28,148 nt of DNA from CAVALG01 sp963656085 (lineage in GTDB: Bacteria > Bacillota > Clostridia > Oscillospirales > Acutalibacteraceae): the NCBI GenBank assembly GCA_963656085.1, contig CAVKHV010000016.1, forward strand, positions 1 through 28,148. Direction: 5' to 3'. This document shows, one piece after another, positions 1 through 6,873 of the stretch. Positions within the stretch are counted from its first letter, which is position 1. The number at the start of each line of letters is the position of its first letter. Made by a program: the position numbers and the translations under genes. The notes beneath the pieces are model-generated. The model had not been told where the DNA came from, made no database searches, and saw only the letters and a program-made list of their open reading frames with translations.

Positions 1-75
1 CATATCCTTATATTTCCGAATGCTGTAAAAATTGAGAAACCGCTCGCTTTTTTCGATATAAAATCAAATTTTTGC

Positions 76-104
76 TTGAATTTTGTAAATCGGTGTGATA
101 TAAT
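76..104 (+). promoter_or_regulatory. Promoter of the TetR-family gene
   Basis: A TTGAAT box at 76-81 and a perfect TATAAT at 99-104 are separated by 17 bases. The bases just before the -10 box read TGA, an extended -10. This is a strong vegetative (SigA-type) promoter on sequence alone. Transcription would start near 111, leaving a leader of about 210 nt before the chosen ATG at 320. Confidence 0.75.
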
Positions 105-128
105 TCAAATAGCATGGGGTAGTTTGTA

Positions 129-155
129 TTTGTGCGCTTAGGTTTCAAGCGCAAA
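129..155 (+). other. Leader hairpin (GCGCTT/AAGCGC)
   Basis: Bases 134-139 (GCGCTT) pair perfectly with 147-152 (AAGCGC) around a 7-nt loop, and flanking T/A pairs extend the stem with one bulged G. The hairpin lies about 20 nt after the predicted transcription start. No T-run follows it, so it is not an obvious terminator. It could be a regulatory leader structure or an operator palindrome for the downstream TetR protein. Confidence 0.4.
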
Positions 156-216
156 TTTACAGACTGATACACTAAAATCTAAATGTCGCAAGACGCTTAC
201 CTTCCGGTTTAGGAAA

Positions 217-268
217 GCATTATACCGAAGTTATGCAACTTCTTCGTATAATGCCGAACTTACTTCGG
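217..268 (+). repeat. Nested inverted repeats in the TetR leader
   Basis: GCATTATAC at 217-225 is the exact reverse complement of GTATAATGC at 246-254. After one bulged C the stem continues GAAG (227-230) with CTTC (242-245), giving 13 base pairs around an 11-nt loop. A second hairpin, CCGAA (254-258) with TTCGG (264-268), follows directly. A competing pairing joins ACCGAAGT (224-231) to ACTTCGGT (262-269). The structures end about 50 nt before the ribosome site. An operator, a regulatory RNA leader or a relic mobile-element end are all possible. Confidence 0.5.
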
Positions 269-319
269 TGCGGATGCCTTGTAACATTTAAATCCAAAAC
301 AGAACGGAGATTGAGAAAA

Positions 320-925
320 ATGCTGTCAGCCAGAGAACATGATATAAGGCGTGCAGGACTAATGGACGGCGCAATTCACGCAGTTGCAATTAACGGTCTT
401 GAAAACACTGCAACGCGGGATATAAGCATAGCCAGCGGTATCAACGAAGCTTATATATACCGTTATTTTGAAAACAAAGAAGATTTGTTAGCCAAGACTT
501 TTGCGCGCGAGGACGATCTGTTTTTAGAAAAAATTCTTAATAATTTCCCCGTCCTTCATTACGAAAGTATTGAGTACGAAGCCAGATGCAAAGTTTTGTT
601 TATGCGCTGCTGGGAATATATAATAGGCCGCCGTGAACAACTTACTTTCTATATTAGATACTACTATTCTTCGTCATTTTTAAAATATGCATATGAAGAA
701 CATATGCAAAAATACGAAGTTTTACTGGAAAATATGAAGAACGCATTCCCCGAATCGGTTGATTCCCGTGCTATTCTTAATCACATTCTTGACACATTGC
801 TTAACACCGCAATGAATCAACTTAATCATCCGAACAGAACAAATGAAGAAGCCGCAGAAAACAATTTCCGTATGATTTTCAGCGTAATAAAAGCGTTTGT
901 TAAGAACGGAAAAACCGACTCGTGA
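320..925 (+). CDS. TetR/AcrR-family transcriptional regulator
   Basis: A 201-residue protein with a TetR-type N-terminal helix-turn-helix domain (about residues 5-55), seen in the segment TATRDISIASGINEAYIYRYF followed by NKEDLL, which is the family's recognition-helix signature. The C-terminal ligand-binding half is helical and not assignable to a subfamily. The frame is open upstream to an ATG at 233, but that codon sits inside a strong hairpin without a ribosome site. The ATG at 320 has GGAGA nine bases upstream and gives the usual TetR N-terminus, so I chose it. The gene stands alone behind its own promoter, with no target gene next to it. Autoregulation through the palindromes in its leader is a guess. 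Ligand and targets are unknown. Confidence 0.85.
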   Translation: MLSAREHDIRRAGLMDGAIHAVAINGLENTATRDISIASGINEAYIYRYFENKEDLLAKTFAREDDLFLEKILNNFPVLHYESIEYEARCKVLFMRCWEYIIGRREQLTFYIRYYYSSSFLKYAYEEHMQKYEVLLENMKNAFPESVDSRAILNHILDTLLNTAMNQLNHPNRTNEEAAENNFRMIFSVIKAFVKNGKTDS

Positions 926-960
926 ATCCCAAAATGCAAAAATAATAATTTAGAAAAACA

Positions 961-994
961 GAGTATTTAAGAGAATAAACGAGTATTTAAGAGA
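961..994. repeat. 14-bp direct repeat, 20-bp period
   Basis: The sequence GAGTATTTAAGAGA occurs exactly at 961-974 and again at 981-994, with six bases between copies. The repeat lies between the TetR stop and the terminator hairpin. A 20-bp spacing places both copies on nearly the same face of the helix. Function is unknown. Confidence 0.7.
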
Positions 995-1014
995 TTTGAA
1001 AATATATTTTTAAA

Positions 1015-1049
1015 AAACCGCCGAAAAGAGTTGACTTTTTCGGCGGTTT
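1015..1049 (+). terminator. Terminator hairpin after the TetR gene
   Basis: AAACCGCCGAAAA (1015-1027) pairs with TTTTCGGCGGTTT (1037-1049). A run of six A precedes the stem, and only three T follow it on the plus strand. On the minus strand the U-run is better. It probably acts in both directions, ending the TetR transcript before the ribosomal-protein promoter. Confidence 0.6.
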
Positions 1050-1059
1050 ATGATATCAT
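1031..1059 (+). promoter_or_regulatory. Promoter of rplM-rpsI, overlapping the terminator
   Basis: TTGACT at 1031-1036 and TATCAT at 1054-1059 are 17 bases apart, and TGA precedes the -10 box (extended -10). The -35 box starts in the loop of the preceding terminator hairpin. Transcription would start near 1066 and give a leader of about 63 nt. That leader contains two short possible hairpins and could hold a ribosomal-protein (L13-type) autoregulatory structure, although I cannot confirm a match. Confidence 0.6.
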
Positions 1060-1128
1060 ACTAAACGTTGTCACGTTGAAATAAACAATTCCGTTTGTTT
1101 CGGCAAAATATTATCGGAGGTAATCAGA

Positions 1129-1551
1129 ATGTCTACTTATATGGCAAAAGCAGGCGAGATCAACCGCAAATGGTATATAATCGACGCCGCCGGCAAACCC
1201 CTCGGCAGGGTTGCGGTTCAGGCTGCCGATATACTTCGCGGCAAGGTTAAGCCGGAATTCACACCGCATGTTGACTGCGGCGACCACGTTATCATCATCA
1301 ATTGTGAAAAAGCCGTTCTTACCGGCAATAAACTTGAGAAAAAGTTTTATCGCCGTCACACCGGCTACATCGGCGGTCTTAAAGAAGTTCGTTATTCAAC
1401 TCTTATGAACGAACGCCCCGAACTTGCAATGCAGCTTGCTGTTAAGGGTATGATCCCTGACACTACTATCGGTCGTGCTGCCCTTACAAGACTGCGTGTT
1501 TACAAAGGTGCAGAACACAAACACCAGGCTCAGAAGCCTGAAACACTTTAA
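1129..1551 (+). CDS. rplM: 50S ribosomal protein L13
   Basis: A 140-residue protein matching ribosomal protein L13 over its whole length. Recognisable blocks are the RKWYIIDAAGKPLGRVA start, the HVDCGDHVIIIN segment, KFYRRHTGYIGG and the VKGMIP...GR stretch. L13 is an early-assembly component of the large subunit. The ATG at 1129 is preceded by CGGAGG at a 9-base spacing. The gene is followed after 18 bases by rpsI, the usual L13-S9 pair in bacteria, and both are probably made from the promoter at 1031-1059. The length is normal for the family. The identification is secure. Confidence 0.97.
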   Translation: MSTYMAKAGEINRKWYIIDAAGKPLGRVAVQAADILRGKVKPEFTPHVDCGDHVIIINCEKAVLTGNKLEKKFYRRHTGYIGGLKEVRYSTLMNERPELAMQLAVKGMIPDTTIGRAALTRLRVYKGAEHKHQAQKPETL

Positions 1552-1569
1552 TGAAGGGAGAATGCACTG

Positions 1570-1968
1570 ATGTTTGAAGGAAAGCCTTATTTCTACGGCA
1601 CCGGAAGAAGAAAAAGCTCTGTTGCAAGAGTAAGAGTTTATAACGGTACCGGTAAAATAACAATTAACGACCGCGATATTGACGATTATTTCGGTCTTGA
1701 AACTTTGAAACTTATCACCCGTCAGCCACTGGCTCTTACCGGAACAACCGATAAGTTTGATATCGTTTGCCGCGTTGCCGGCGGCGGTGTTACCGGTCAG
1801 GCGGGCGCTATCCGTCACGGTATTGCACGTGCACTTCTTCAGTACAATGAAGAACTCCGTCCCGAACTTAAAAAAGCAGGACTTCTTACCCGCGACCCGA
1901 GAATGAAAGAAAGAAAGAAATACGGTCTCAAAGGCGCACGCCGTGCACCGCAGTTCAGCAAACGCTGA
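1570..1968 (+). CDS. rpsI: 30S ribosomal protein S9
   Basis: A 132-residue protein matching ribosomal protein S9: YFYGTGRRKSSVARVRVY near the N-terminus, GGGVTGQAGAIRHGIARALL in the middle, and a basic tail ending in FSKR. In this family the C-terminal arginine reaches the ribosomal P site and contacts tRNA. The start ATG follows GAAGGGAG with a suitable spacing. It is the second gene of the rplM-rpsI pair and is followed by a strong terminator at 2001-2037. Length and sequence are ordinary for Clostridia. Confidence 0.97.
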   Translation: MFEGKPYFYGTGRRKSSVARVRVYNGTGKITINDRDIDDYFGLETLKLITRQPLALTGTTDKFDIVCRVAGGGVTGQAGAIRHGIARALLQYNEELRPELKKAGLLTRDPRMKERKKYGLKGARRAPQFSKR

Positions 1969-2000
1969 TTCATCGAATTCTTTACATCTCAAATTACACA

Positions 2001-2037
2001 AAATTCCGAAAGGCTCAAACTTTTCGGAATTTTTTTG
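2001..2037 (+). terminator. Terminator of rplM-rpsI
   Basis: AAATTCCGAAA (2001-2011) pairs with the TTTCGGAATTT segment ending at 2032, and a T-run continues to 2036. This is a classic intrinsic terminator about 33 bases after the rpsI stop codon. Confidence 0.85.
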
Positions 2038-2042
2038 CATAT

Positions 2043-2081
2043 AAAATCCGCCGCAAGCAGTACGCCGCAGCGGATTTTTTT
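2043..2081. terminator. Bidirectional terminator between rpsI and kdgK
   Basis: AAAATCCGC (2043-2051) pairs with GCGGATTTT (2070-2078), followed by T to 2081. On the minus strand the stem ends in GGATTTTATAT. It lies between the convergent rpsI (plus) and kdgK (minus), so it can back up the first terminator on plus and end the uxu operon on minus. Confidence 0.7.
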
Positions 2082-2126
2082 ATAAATTTATTTGATATTG
2101 AAACATTTTAGCGACACGGGCAAATG

Positions 2127-3155
2127 CTATCTTTGAATTCTACCCGAACCGTCGCCCCCTGCCAACTTCTCAACTTCGCTTACCGTAACCATATTATAGT
2201 CACCCTCAACGGAATGTTTAAGCGCAGAAGCGGCAACCGCAAATTCCACGGCGCTTTGTGCATCCTTGCCGTTAAGCAAAGAATAAATCAATCCGCCGCC
2301 GAACGAATCGCCTCCGCCGACGCGGTCAACAATATGCAGATCATATTTTTTAGAAAAGCAGTACTCATTCTTTGCAACATCATACAGCATAGCCGACCAG
2401 CCGTTATCAGATGCGGAATAGCTTTCGCGCAAAGTTATCGCAACCGTTTCAAACCCGAATTTATCTGCCAACTGTTTGGCAACCGATTTATAGCCGTCGC
2501 TGTTCAACTTACCTCCGTAAATATCGGTTGCCTCTGCCTCTATGCCGAACACATCTTTCGCATCTTCTTCATTAGATATGCAAACATCGACATATTGACA
2601 GAGTTCGGTCATGGTGGTGCGAGCCTGCTCACGCGTCCACAATTTCCCCCTGTAATTCAAATCGCAGGATATTTTACAACCGTGCGCTTTTGCCGCTTTG
2701 CATGCCTCTTTGCAGATTTCCGCCACATTTGCACCGAGCGCAGGGGTTATACCGGTAAAGTGAAACCAATCGACACCGTCAAAAATTTTATCCCAATCAA
2801 AATCTGTTGGTTTTGCCTCTTGTATAGCGGAATGTGCACGGTCATATATGCAGACGGAGCCGCGCTGCGAAGCGCCTTTTTCATTAAAATAAATACCCAC
2901 ACGGTCACCGCCGCGAACTATTAAATCGGTGTTAACACCGTAACGACGCAATGAGTTTACAGCCGCCTGACCGATTGAGTGAGCGGGCAATTTGGTGACG
3001 AAGGCAACATCCATACCGTAGTTAGCCAACGATACGGCTACGTTTGCCTCTCCGCCGCCGAACGTGAATTCAACGCGATTGCACTGCACAAAGCGCTCAT
3101 AGTTATCGGGTTGAAGTCTGAGCATCAATTCACCGAAAGTAACAACCTTTGACAT
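2127..3155 (-). CDS. kdgK: 2-keto-3-deoxygluconate kinase (PfkB family)
   Basis: A 342-residue sugar kinase of the PfkB/ribokinase family. It shows the N-terminal GGGEANVAVSLANYG substrate segment and the C-terminal PfkB signature DRVGGGDSFGGGL, with the likely catalytic base at Asp283. In this context it phosphorylates 2-keto-3-deoxygluconate to KDPG, the substrate of the aldolase encoded directly upstream. The open frame begins at a TTG at 3161, but the ATG at 3155 has GGAGG seven bases upstream and starts two bases after the eda stop, so I prefer it. It is the last gene of the hexuronate operon. The PfkB family alone would not fix the substrate; the neighbours do. Confidence 0.9.
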   Translation of the reverse strand: MSKVVTFGELMLRLQPDNYERFVQCNRVEFTFGGGEANVAVSLANYGMDVAFVTKLPAHSIGQAAVNSLRRYGVNTDLIVRGGDRVGIYFNEKGASQRGSVCIYDRAHSAIQEAKPTDFDWDKIFDGVDWFHFTGITPALGANVAEICKEACKAAKAHGCKISCDLNYRGKLWTREQARTTMTELCQYVDVCISNEEDAKDVFGIEAEATDIYGGKLNSDGYKSVAKQLADKFGFETVAITLRESYSASDNGWSAMLYDVAKNEYCFSKKYDLHIVDRVGGGDSFGGGLIYSLLNGKDAQSAVEFAVAASALKHSVEGDYNMVTVSEVEKLAGGDGSGRIQR

Positions 3156-3157
3156 AA

Positions 3158-3787
3158 TCAATCCTCCAAAGCAGCCTTTTTGCCCTCAAGGCACAACTGC
3201 GTGATTTTTCCAAAATTGCCTGCCGCAACTTCTTTTTTCGGGCAGACCCAACTGCCTCCGACGGCAAAAATAAACGGTGCAGACACATATTCTTTAATAT
3301 TTGAGGCATTTACACCGCCCGTCGGTAAAAATTTTATACCTGTAAACGGCGCAGACAGGTTTTTCATCGCATTAAGCCCGCCGTAGACATTCGCAGGGAA
3401 AAATTTTACGACCTTCAAGCCGTGATTTACCGCCATAGTAATTTCAGTGGGAGTAACGCAGCCGGGAACAACGGGAATTCCGTTTTTAATACACCATTTC
3501 ACAACATCAGCGTCAAACCCCGGCGAAACAATGAATTTTGCGCCCATTTTAACCGCAAGTTCGGCTTGTTCCGTATTCAGTACCGTACCTGCGCCGACAA
3601 GCATATCGGGGCAGTTCTCGCTTACCTGCTTTATACATTCGGGCGCGCATGCGGTTCGGAAGGTAATCTCCATTGTATCTATGCCGCCCTTTAACATTGC
3701 ATTTGCAGCAGGGACGGCGTCCTCTGCTTTTTCTAAAACAACTACCGGCACGATAACCGAGCGTGCCAATCTTTCCATAACTGTCAT
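3158..3787 (-). CDS. eda: KDPG (2-keto-3-deoxy-6-phosphogluconate) aldolase
   Basis: A 209-residue class I aldolase that splits KDPG into pyruvate and glyceraldehyde 3-phosphate, the final step of hexuronate breakdown. Visible markers are the catalytic glutamate region MEITFRT (Glu40), the VGAGTVL and VSPGFD turns, and the Schiff-base lysine in VKFFPA (Lys128). The ATG at 3787 has AGGGAG seven bases upstream. The gene lies between the SDR gene (21 bases away) and kdgK (2 bases away). Many such enzymes also cleave 4-hydroxy-2-oxoglutarate, but the adjacent kinase points to KDPG as the main substrate. Confidence 0.94.
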   Translation of the reverse strand: MTVMERLARSVIVPVVVLEKAEDAVPAANAMLKGGIDTMEITFRTACAPECIKQVSENCPDMLVGAGTVLNTEQAELAVKMGAKFIVSPGFDADVVKWCIKNGIPVVPGCVTPTEITMAVNHGLKVVKFFPANVYGGLNAMKNLSAPFTGIKFLPTGGVNASNIKEYVSAPFIFAVGGSWVCPKKEVAAGNFGKITQLCLEGKKAALED

Positions 3788-3807
3788 AACAATACTCCCT
3801 TACATAA

Positions 3808-4650
3808 TCATACGCCGGAATAAGCCGAATAGCCTGCGTCTATAGGCAGCACAACGCCCGTTATGGCGGATGCAGCCGCATTGTCCGTCAGGAAAAATAC
3901 ACCGCCGAGCAATTCGTCCGAGTTTACAAAACGCCCTGTAGGCGTTCCCTTTAGAATTTTCTCGGTTCGCGGCGTCGGCGTACCGTCGGGGTTAAAGAGC
4001 AGAGAGCGGTTTTGATTTGAAACCAAAAATCCGGGGGCGATAGCGTTTGCACGTATATTACTGCCTGCAAAATATGTAGCCAGCCATTGCGTAAAGTTTG
4101 AAACGGCAGCTTTTGCGCCCGAATACGCCGGAATTTTCGTCAAGGGAGTGTAAGCGTTCATTGACGATATATTAAGAATATTCCCCTGTTTACGCTCAAC
4201 CATATCTTTTGCAAAAACCTGTATAGGTAAAAGCGCGCCTTGAAAATTGAGTTTGAATACAAAATCAACACCGTCGGCATCTAAATCAAAGAAAGTCTTT
4301 TGCCCCTCTTTAGCCTCGTGCTGATATTCATTATCTGTCGTTGCACGCGGATTGTTGCCGCCTGCACCGTTAATCAGGATATCACAGGGGCCTAAATCGG
4401 AAAGCACTTTTGTGTGAACCTCTTTAAGCATTTGCGGATCAAGAACATTTGCTTTATAGCCGATGCAGGTGTATCCCTCGTCTTTTAACTCATCTGCAAG
4501 TTTATTAACCGCTTCTTCATTCAAGTCCAAAGCAGCCACCTTAGCGCCCGCTTTCGCATAAGCACGCGCCATCTCGCTGCAAAGCACGCCGCCCGCGCCT
4601 GTAATAACAACAACCTTATCGGTGAAATCGTGATTTAAAGGTAATTTCAT
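3808..4650 (-). CDS. uxuB: D-fructuronate reductase / D-mannonate oxidoreductase, SDR type
   Basis: A 280-residue short-chain dehydrogenase. The Rossmann nucleotide-binding loop is VVITGAGGVLCSEMA (from about residue 14), NGAGG follows at 94-98, and the catalytic set is Ser162/Ser163, Tyr176 and Lys180 in YSGAK. Between mannonate dehydratase and KDPG aldolase it should interconvert fructuronate and mannonate with NAD(H). This replaces the unrelated long-chain E. coli UxuB, as in Bacillus subtilis YjmF. The start ATG follows AAGGAAGG. The SDR fold alone does not prove the substrate, and a gluconate 5-dehydrogenase-like role is the main alternative; operon context makes fructuronate the best call. 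Confidence 0.85.
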   Translation of the reverse strand: MKLPLNHDFTDKVVVITGAGGVLCSEMARAYAKAGAKVAALDLNEEAVNKLADELKDEGYTCIGYKANVLDPQMLKEVHTKVLSDLGPCDILINGAGGNNPRATTDNEYQHEAKEGQKTFFDLDADGVDFVFKLNFQGALLPIQVFAKDMVERKQGNILNISSMNAYTPLTKIPAYSGAKAAVSNFTQWLATYFAGSNIRANAIAPGFLVSNQNRSLLFNPDGTPTPRTEKILKGTPTGRFVNSDELLGGVFFLTDNAAASAITGVVLPIDAGYSAYSGV

Positions 4651-4710
4651 AGATTTCCTTCCTTTACATATAAATTAACATTTGCAAAAGGGCACCGTTT
4701 ACAGAATATA

Positions 4711-5793
4711 CTATCCCAATCGATCTAAAGTGTCCCAAACCCCGAGCATATACTGAACGCCCAAAGCACGGTCATACTTACCGTAGCCCGGTCGGCACAC
4801 GCCGGGGCCTTCTTCCCACAAATGACGTCCGTGGTCGGGGCGGATATACCCCTCCCAATTATTATCGTGATACGCGCGCAAAACCTCAATAATTCCCGTT
4901 TCGCCGCAGCAGTCACGGTGAGCCGCTTCAATAAAATCGCCGTTTTCAAAATGATGGATATTGCGTATATGCGCAAAGGCGATGCGATCGCAGTGTTTCC
5001 TTATAATTTCCGCACAATTGTTTGCCGGATTGGCATTCAGCGACCCGGTGCACAATGTAAGACAGTTGCATGGGTGGTCAACGGCGGTCAACAATCTGTC
5101 ACAGGCTGCCTCATCCACCAACAGGCGCGGCAAGCCGAAAATGTCCCACGGCGGATCGTCCATATGTATAGCCATTTTAATGTTGCATTCTTCACAGGTC
5201 GGGATAACGGCACGCAGGAAATAAAACAGATTTTCCCACAGTTTTTCTTTAGTTACCGGGGCATAAGCCTTAAACAACTCATCAAGTTTTTTCATCCGTT
5301 CCGGTTCCCATCCCGGAAATGTCATATGATATTTCTCGGTAAAATTAAGAATATATTCAGCCATAGATTTGTAGTCGCGCTGAATCATATCCTTTTCATA
5401 AAAAAGCGCGGTCGAACCGTCGCCCACAGGATGGAACAGATCGGTTCTTGTCCAGTCAAAAATCGGCATAAAATTATAGCAGATGACCCTAACGCCGAAC
5501 TTGCTCAGGTTACGGATACACTGCTTATAGTTTTCAATGAGGTTATCCCTTGTGGGGAGGCCTATTTTTATATCATCGTGAACATTGACCGATTCAACAA
5601 CTTCGGCGTCAAACCCGTAGGAATGTATCACTTCAACAACTTCGGCGATCTCATCTTCTTCCCAGATCTCGCCGGGCATTTTGTGATGAAGCGCCCACAC
5701 AATACCGGTAACTCCGGGAATCTGTTTAATATCAGCCAAAGTGACCGGATCGTTATCCTCACCGTACCAACGCCAACCCATTTTCATAGGCAT
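4711..5793 (-). CDS. uxuA: Mannonate dehydratase
   Basis: A 360-residue enzyme that dehydrates D-mannonate to 2-keto-3-deoxygluconate. It carries family blocks MKMGWRWYG at the start, IPGVTGIVWALHH, MAIHMDDPPWDIFGLPR, LTLCTGSLNANPANN and IAFAHIRNIHH. These contribute the metal site and substrate pocket in a TIM barrel. The frame is open to a GTG at 5823, but the ATG at 5793 follows GAGAGGGG at a good distance and gives the normal length (B. subtilis UxuA is about the same size). It is the first gene of the operon, behind an extended -10 promoter at 5842-5850. uxaC, which would supply fructuronate from glucuronate, is not in the window. Confidence 0.95.
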   Translation of the reverse strand: MPMKMGWRWYGEDNDPVTLADIKQIPGVTGIVWALHHKMPGEIWEEDEIAEVVEVIHSYGFDAEVVESVNVHDDIKIGLPTRDNLIENYKQCIRNLSKFGVRVICYNFMPIFDWTRTDLFHPVGDGSTALFYEKDMIQRDYKSMAEYILNFTEKYHMTFPGWEPERMKKLDELFKAYAPVTKEKLWENLFYFLRAVIPTCEECNIKMAIHMDDPPWDIFGLPRLLVDEAACDRLLTAVDHPCNCLTLCTGSLNANPANNCAEIIRKHCDRIAFAHIRNIHHFENGDFIEAAHRDCCGETGIIEVLRAYHDNNWEGYIRPDHGRHLWEEGPGVCRPGYGKYDRALGVQYMLGVWDTLDRLG

Positions 5794-5841
5794 ATTTGCG
5801 TCCCCTCTCCGTTTAAAATACACTCGTTATTTTTTATTTAT

Positions 5842-5850
5842 ATTATAGCA
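5842..5850 (-). promoter_or_regulatory. Extended -10 promoter of the uxu operon
   Basis: On the minus strand the sequence is TGCTATAAT, a perfect -10 box (5842-5847) with a TGN extension. No good -35 box is visible at the normal spacing, so an activator may be needed. Two AGTTTGC/GCAAACT repeats lie upstream of it. Confidence 0.5.
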
Positions 5851-5868
5851 TAGAACACCCGGAAATCC

Positions 5869-5898
5869 AGTTTGCAAAAATTGTCGACTTTAGTTTGC
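5869..5898. repeat. Direct repeat of GCAAACT upstream of the uxu promoter
   Basis: AGTTTGC (GCAAACT on the minus strand) occurs at 5869-5875 and 5892-5898, 23 bases apart, just upstream of the -35 position of the uxu promoter. This arrangement is compatible with binding of an AraC- or GntR-type activator. The motif is only seven bases, so chance is possible. Confidence 0.3.
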
Positions 5899-5937
5899 TA
5901 ATATAGTTTTTAATAATAATTCCCTGATAAAATGCTC

Positions 5938-5966
5938 TTGCCTTTGGGAGTCAAAAATGGTATAAT
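5938..5966 (+). promoter_or_regulatory. Promoter of the DUF1275 gene
   Basis: TTGCCT at 5938-5943 and TATAAT at 5961-5966 are 17 bases apart, with TGG before the -10 box (extended -10). Transcription would start near 5973, about 99 bases before the gene. It is divergent from the uxu promoter. Confidence 0.75.
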
Positions 5967-5979
5967 GTTCACAAGTTAA

Positions 5980-6028
5980 AAGGCGATGCGGTTTAAAGAT
6001 ACCGAACACTTCTAAAGTATAACGCCTT
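5980..6028 (+). promoter_or_regulatory. Three-way-junction leader of the DUF1275 gene
   Basis: Close to the predicted transcription start, AAGGCG (5980-5985) pairs with CGCCTT (6023-6028). It encloses two hairpins: CGGT (5989-5992) with ACCG (6001-6004), and ACTT (6008-6011) with AAGT (6015-6018). The result is a 49-nt three-way junction with short purine-rich joiners. I cannot match it to a known riboswitch. The start GGCGATG recalls the fluoride class, but the rest does not fit. Helices are short, so this is a candidate only. Confidence 0.35.
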
Positions 6029-6071
6029 ATTAAACTACGGGGAATTTCCAAATCCGGTGAAAGGCGGAACT

Positions 6072-6800
6072 ATGAAAAGGCAAGCAAAAACATACAGCGA
6101 AGACGGATTTTTGGAATGCGAACGTCTACGCACATTTATACTTATGATAGCGGTTGGCGGATTTTTGGGCGCTTACACATTCACTGTAAAAGGCGGGGTG
6201 TTTTGCAACGCACAAACCGCTAACTTTGTAATGCTTGCGGTTCAGATAGGTAAAATAAATTGGTCGGGCGCGCTTTACTATTTCATACCGATTACGGCAT
6301 ACCTACTCGGTGCGGTCATTTCGGAGTTTTTGCCCAAGCGGATAAATAAATTTGAAATAATCAGGTGGGACACTTTTTTTATTGCCTTTGAAATGGTATC
6401 TTTTTTGGCGCTCGGCTTTGTGCCGGATGACGCGCCGCCGCAAATCTGTCAGGTATCCATTAACTTTATCGCGTCAATGCAATACAACACATTCAGGCAG
6501 GCTAAAAAAGTACCTATGGCGACAACGTTTTGCACCAACCACCTGCGGCAGGTCGGTGTAAATATTGTCAAATGGTTTTCAAAAAAGGACCGCTCTGCCG
6601 GTATGAGGTTGAAAATGCACTTTTTAATGCTGATCACATTCATCGGAGGCGCGATCGTATCAACATTTTTATGTACGAAGTTCGGAGGCAAAGCGATCTG
6701 GTTTGCGGAAATACTCCTGCTAATCGTGTTTATTGACCTCCTGCGCGCAGATCTTGTATATGAAAAAGATCAAATACACACAGTACCGCACGGGCATTGA
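6072..6800 (+). CDS. DUF1275 (YoaK-type) integral membrane protein
   Basis: A 242-residue polytopic membrane protein of the DUF1275 family. The family's first-helix pattern is visible as GGFLGAYTFTVKGGVFCNAQTANFV, in two parts: the glycine-rich helix and the conserved QTAN turn. About six hydrophobic segments can be seen at residues 20-40, 50-65, 70-90, 105-120, 180-205 and 210-230. The family function is unknown. The frame opens at a GTG at 6057, but the ATG at 6072 follows AAAGGCGG directly and is more likely. It has its own promoter and a structured leader, and is followed 73 bases later by the dipeptidase gene with no clear terminator between. A transport role is inference from topology only. 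Confidence 0.8.
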   Translation: MKRQAKTYSEDGFLECERLRTFILMIAVGGFLGAYTFTVKGGVFCNAQTANFVMLAVQIGKINWSGALYYFIPITAYLLGAVISEFLPKRINKFEIIRWDTFFIAFEMVSFLALGFVPDDAPPQICQVSINFIASMQYNTFRQAKKVPMATTFCTNHLRQVGVNIVKWFSKKDRSAGMRLKMHFLMLITFIGGAIVSTFLCTKFGGKAIWFAEILLLIVFIDLLRADLVYEKDQIHTVPHGH

Positions 6801-6873
6801 TGATATATTATGTTACGGCAGCTGAATAAACCGAATTCTAAAAGTATTTTGGCATACTTCCGGAGGTAATATT

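Noticed and set aside
217..269. A true loxP site
   Set aside because: The arms contain insertions and the arm-spacer-arm order is not that of loxP; similarity may be chance in an AT-rich palindrome.
1396..2040. Open frame of 214 codons on the minus strand
   Set aside because: Antisense to rplM and rpsI and runs through their terminator; not a gene.
2124..2924. Open frame of 266 codons on the plus strand
   Set aside because: Antisense to kdgK, whose PfkB motifs are clear; the product shows no recognisable domain.
4822..5853. Open frame of 343 codons on the plus strand
   Set aside because: It lies entirely antisense to uxuA, has no family features or ribosome site, and reads as a shadow of the mannonate dehydratase codons.
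5973..6071. Fluoride riboswitch upstream of the DUF1275 gene
   Set aside because: Only the GGCGATG start agrees; the close GGCGA/TCGCC hairpin and pseudoknot expected for that class are missing.
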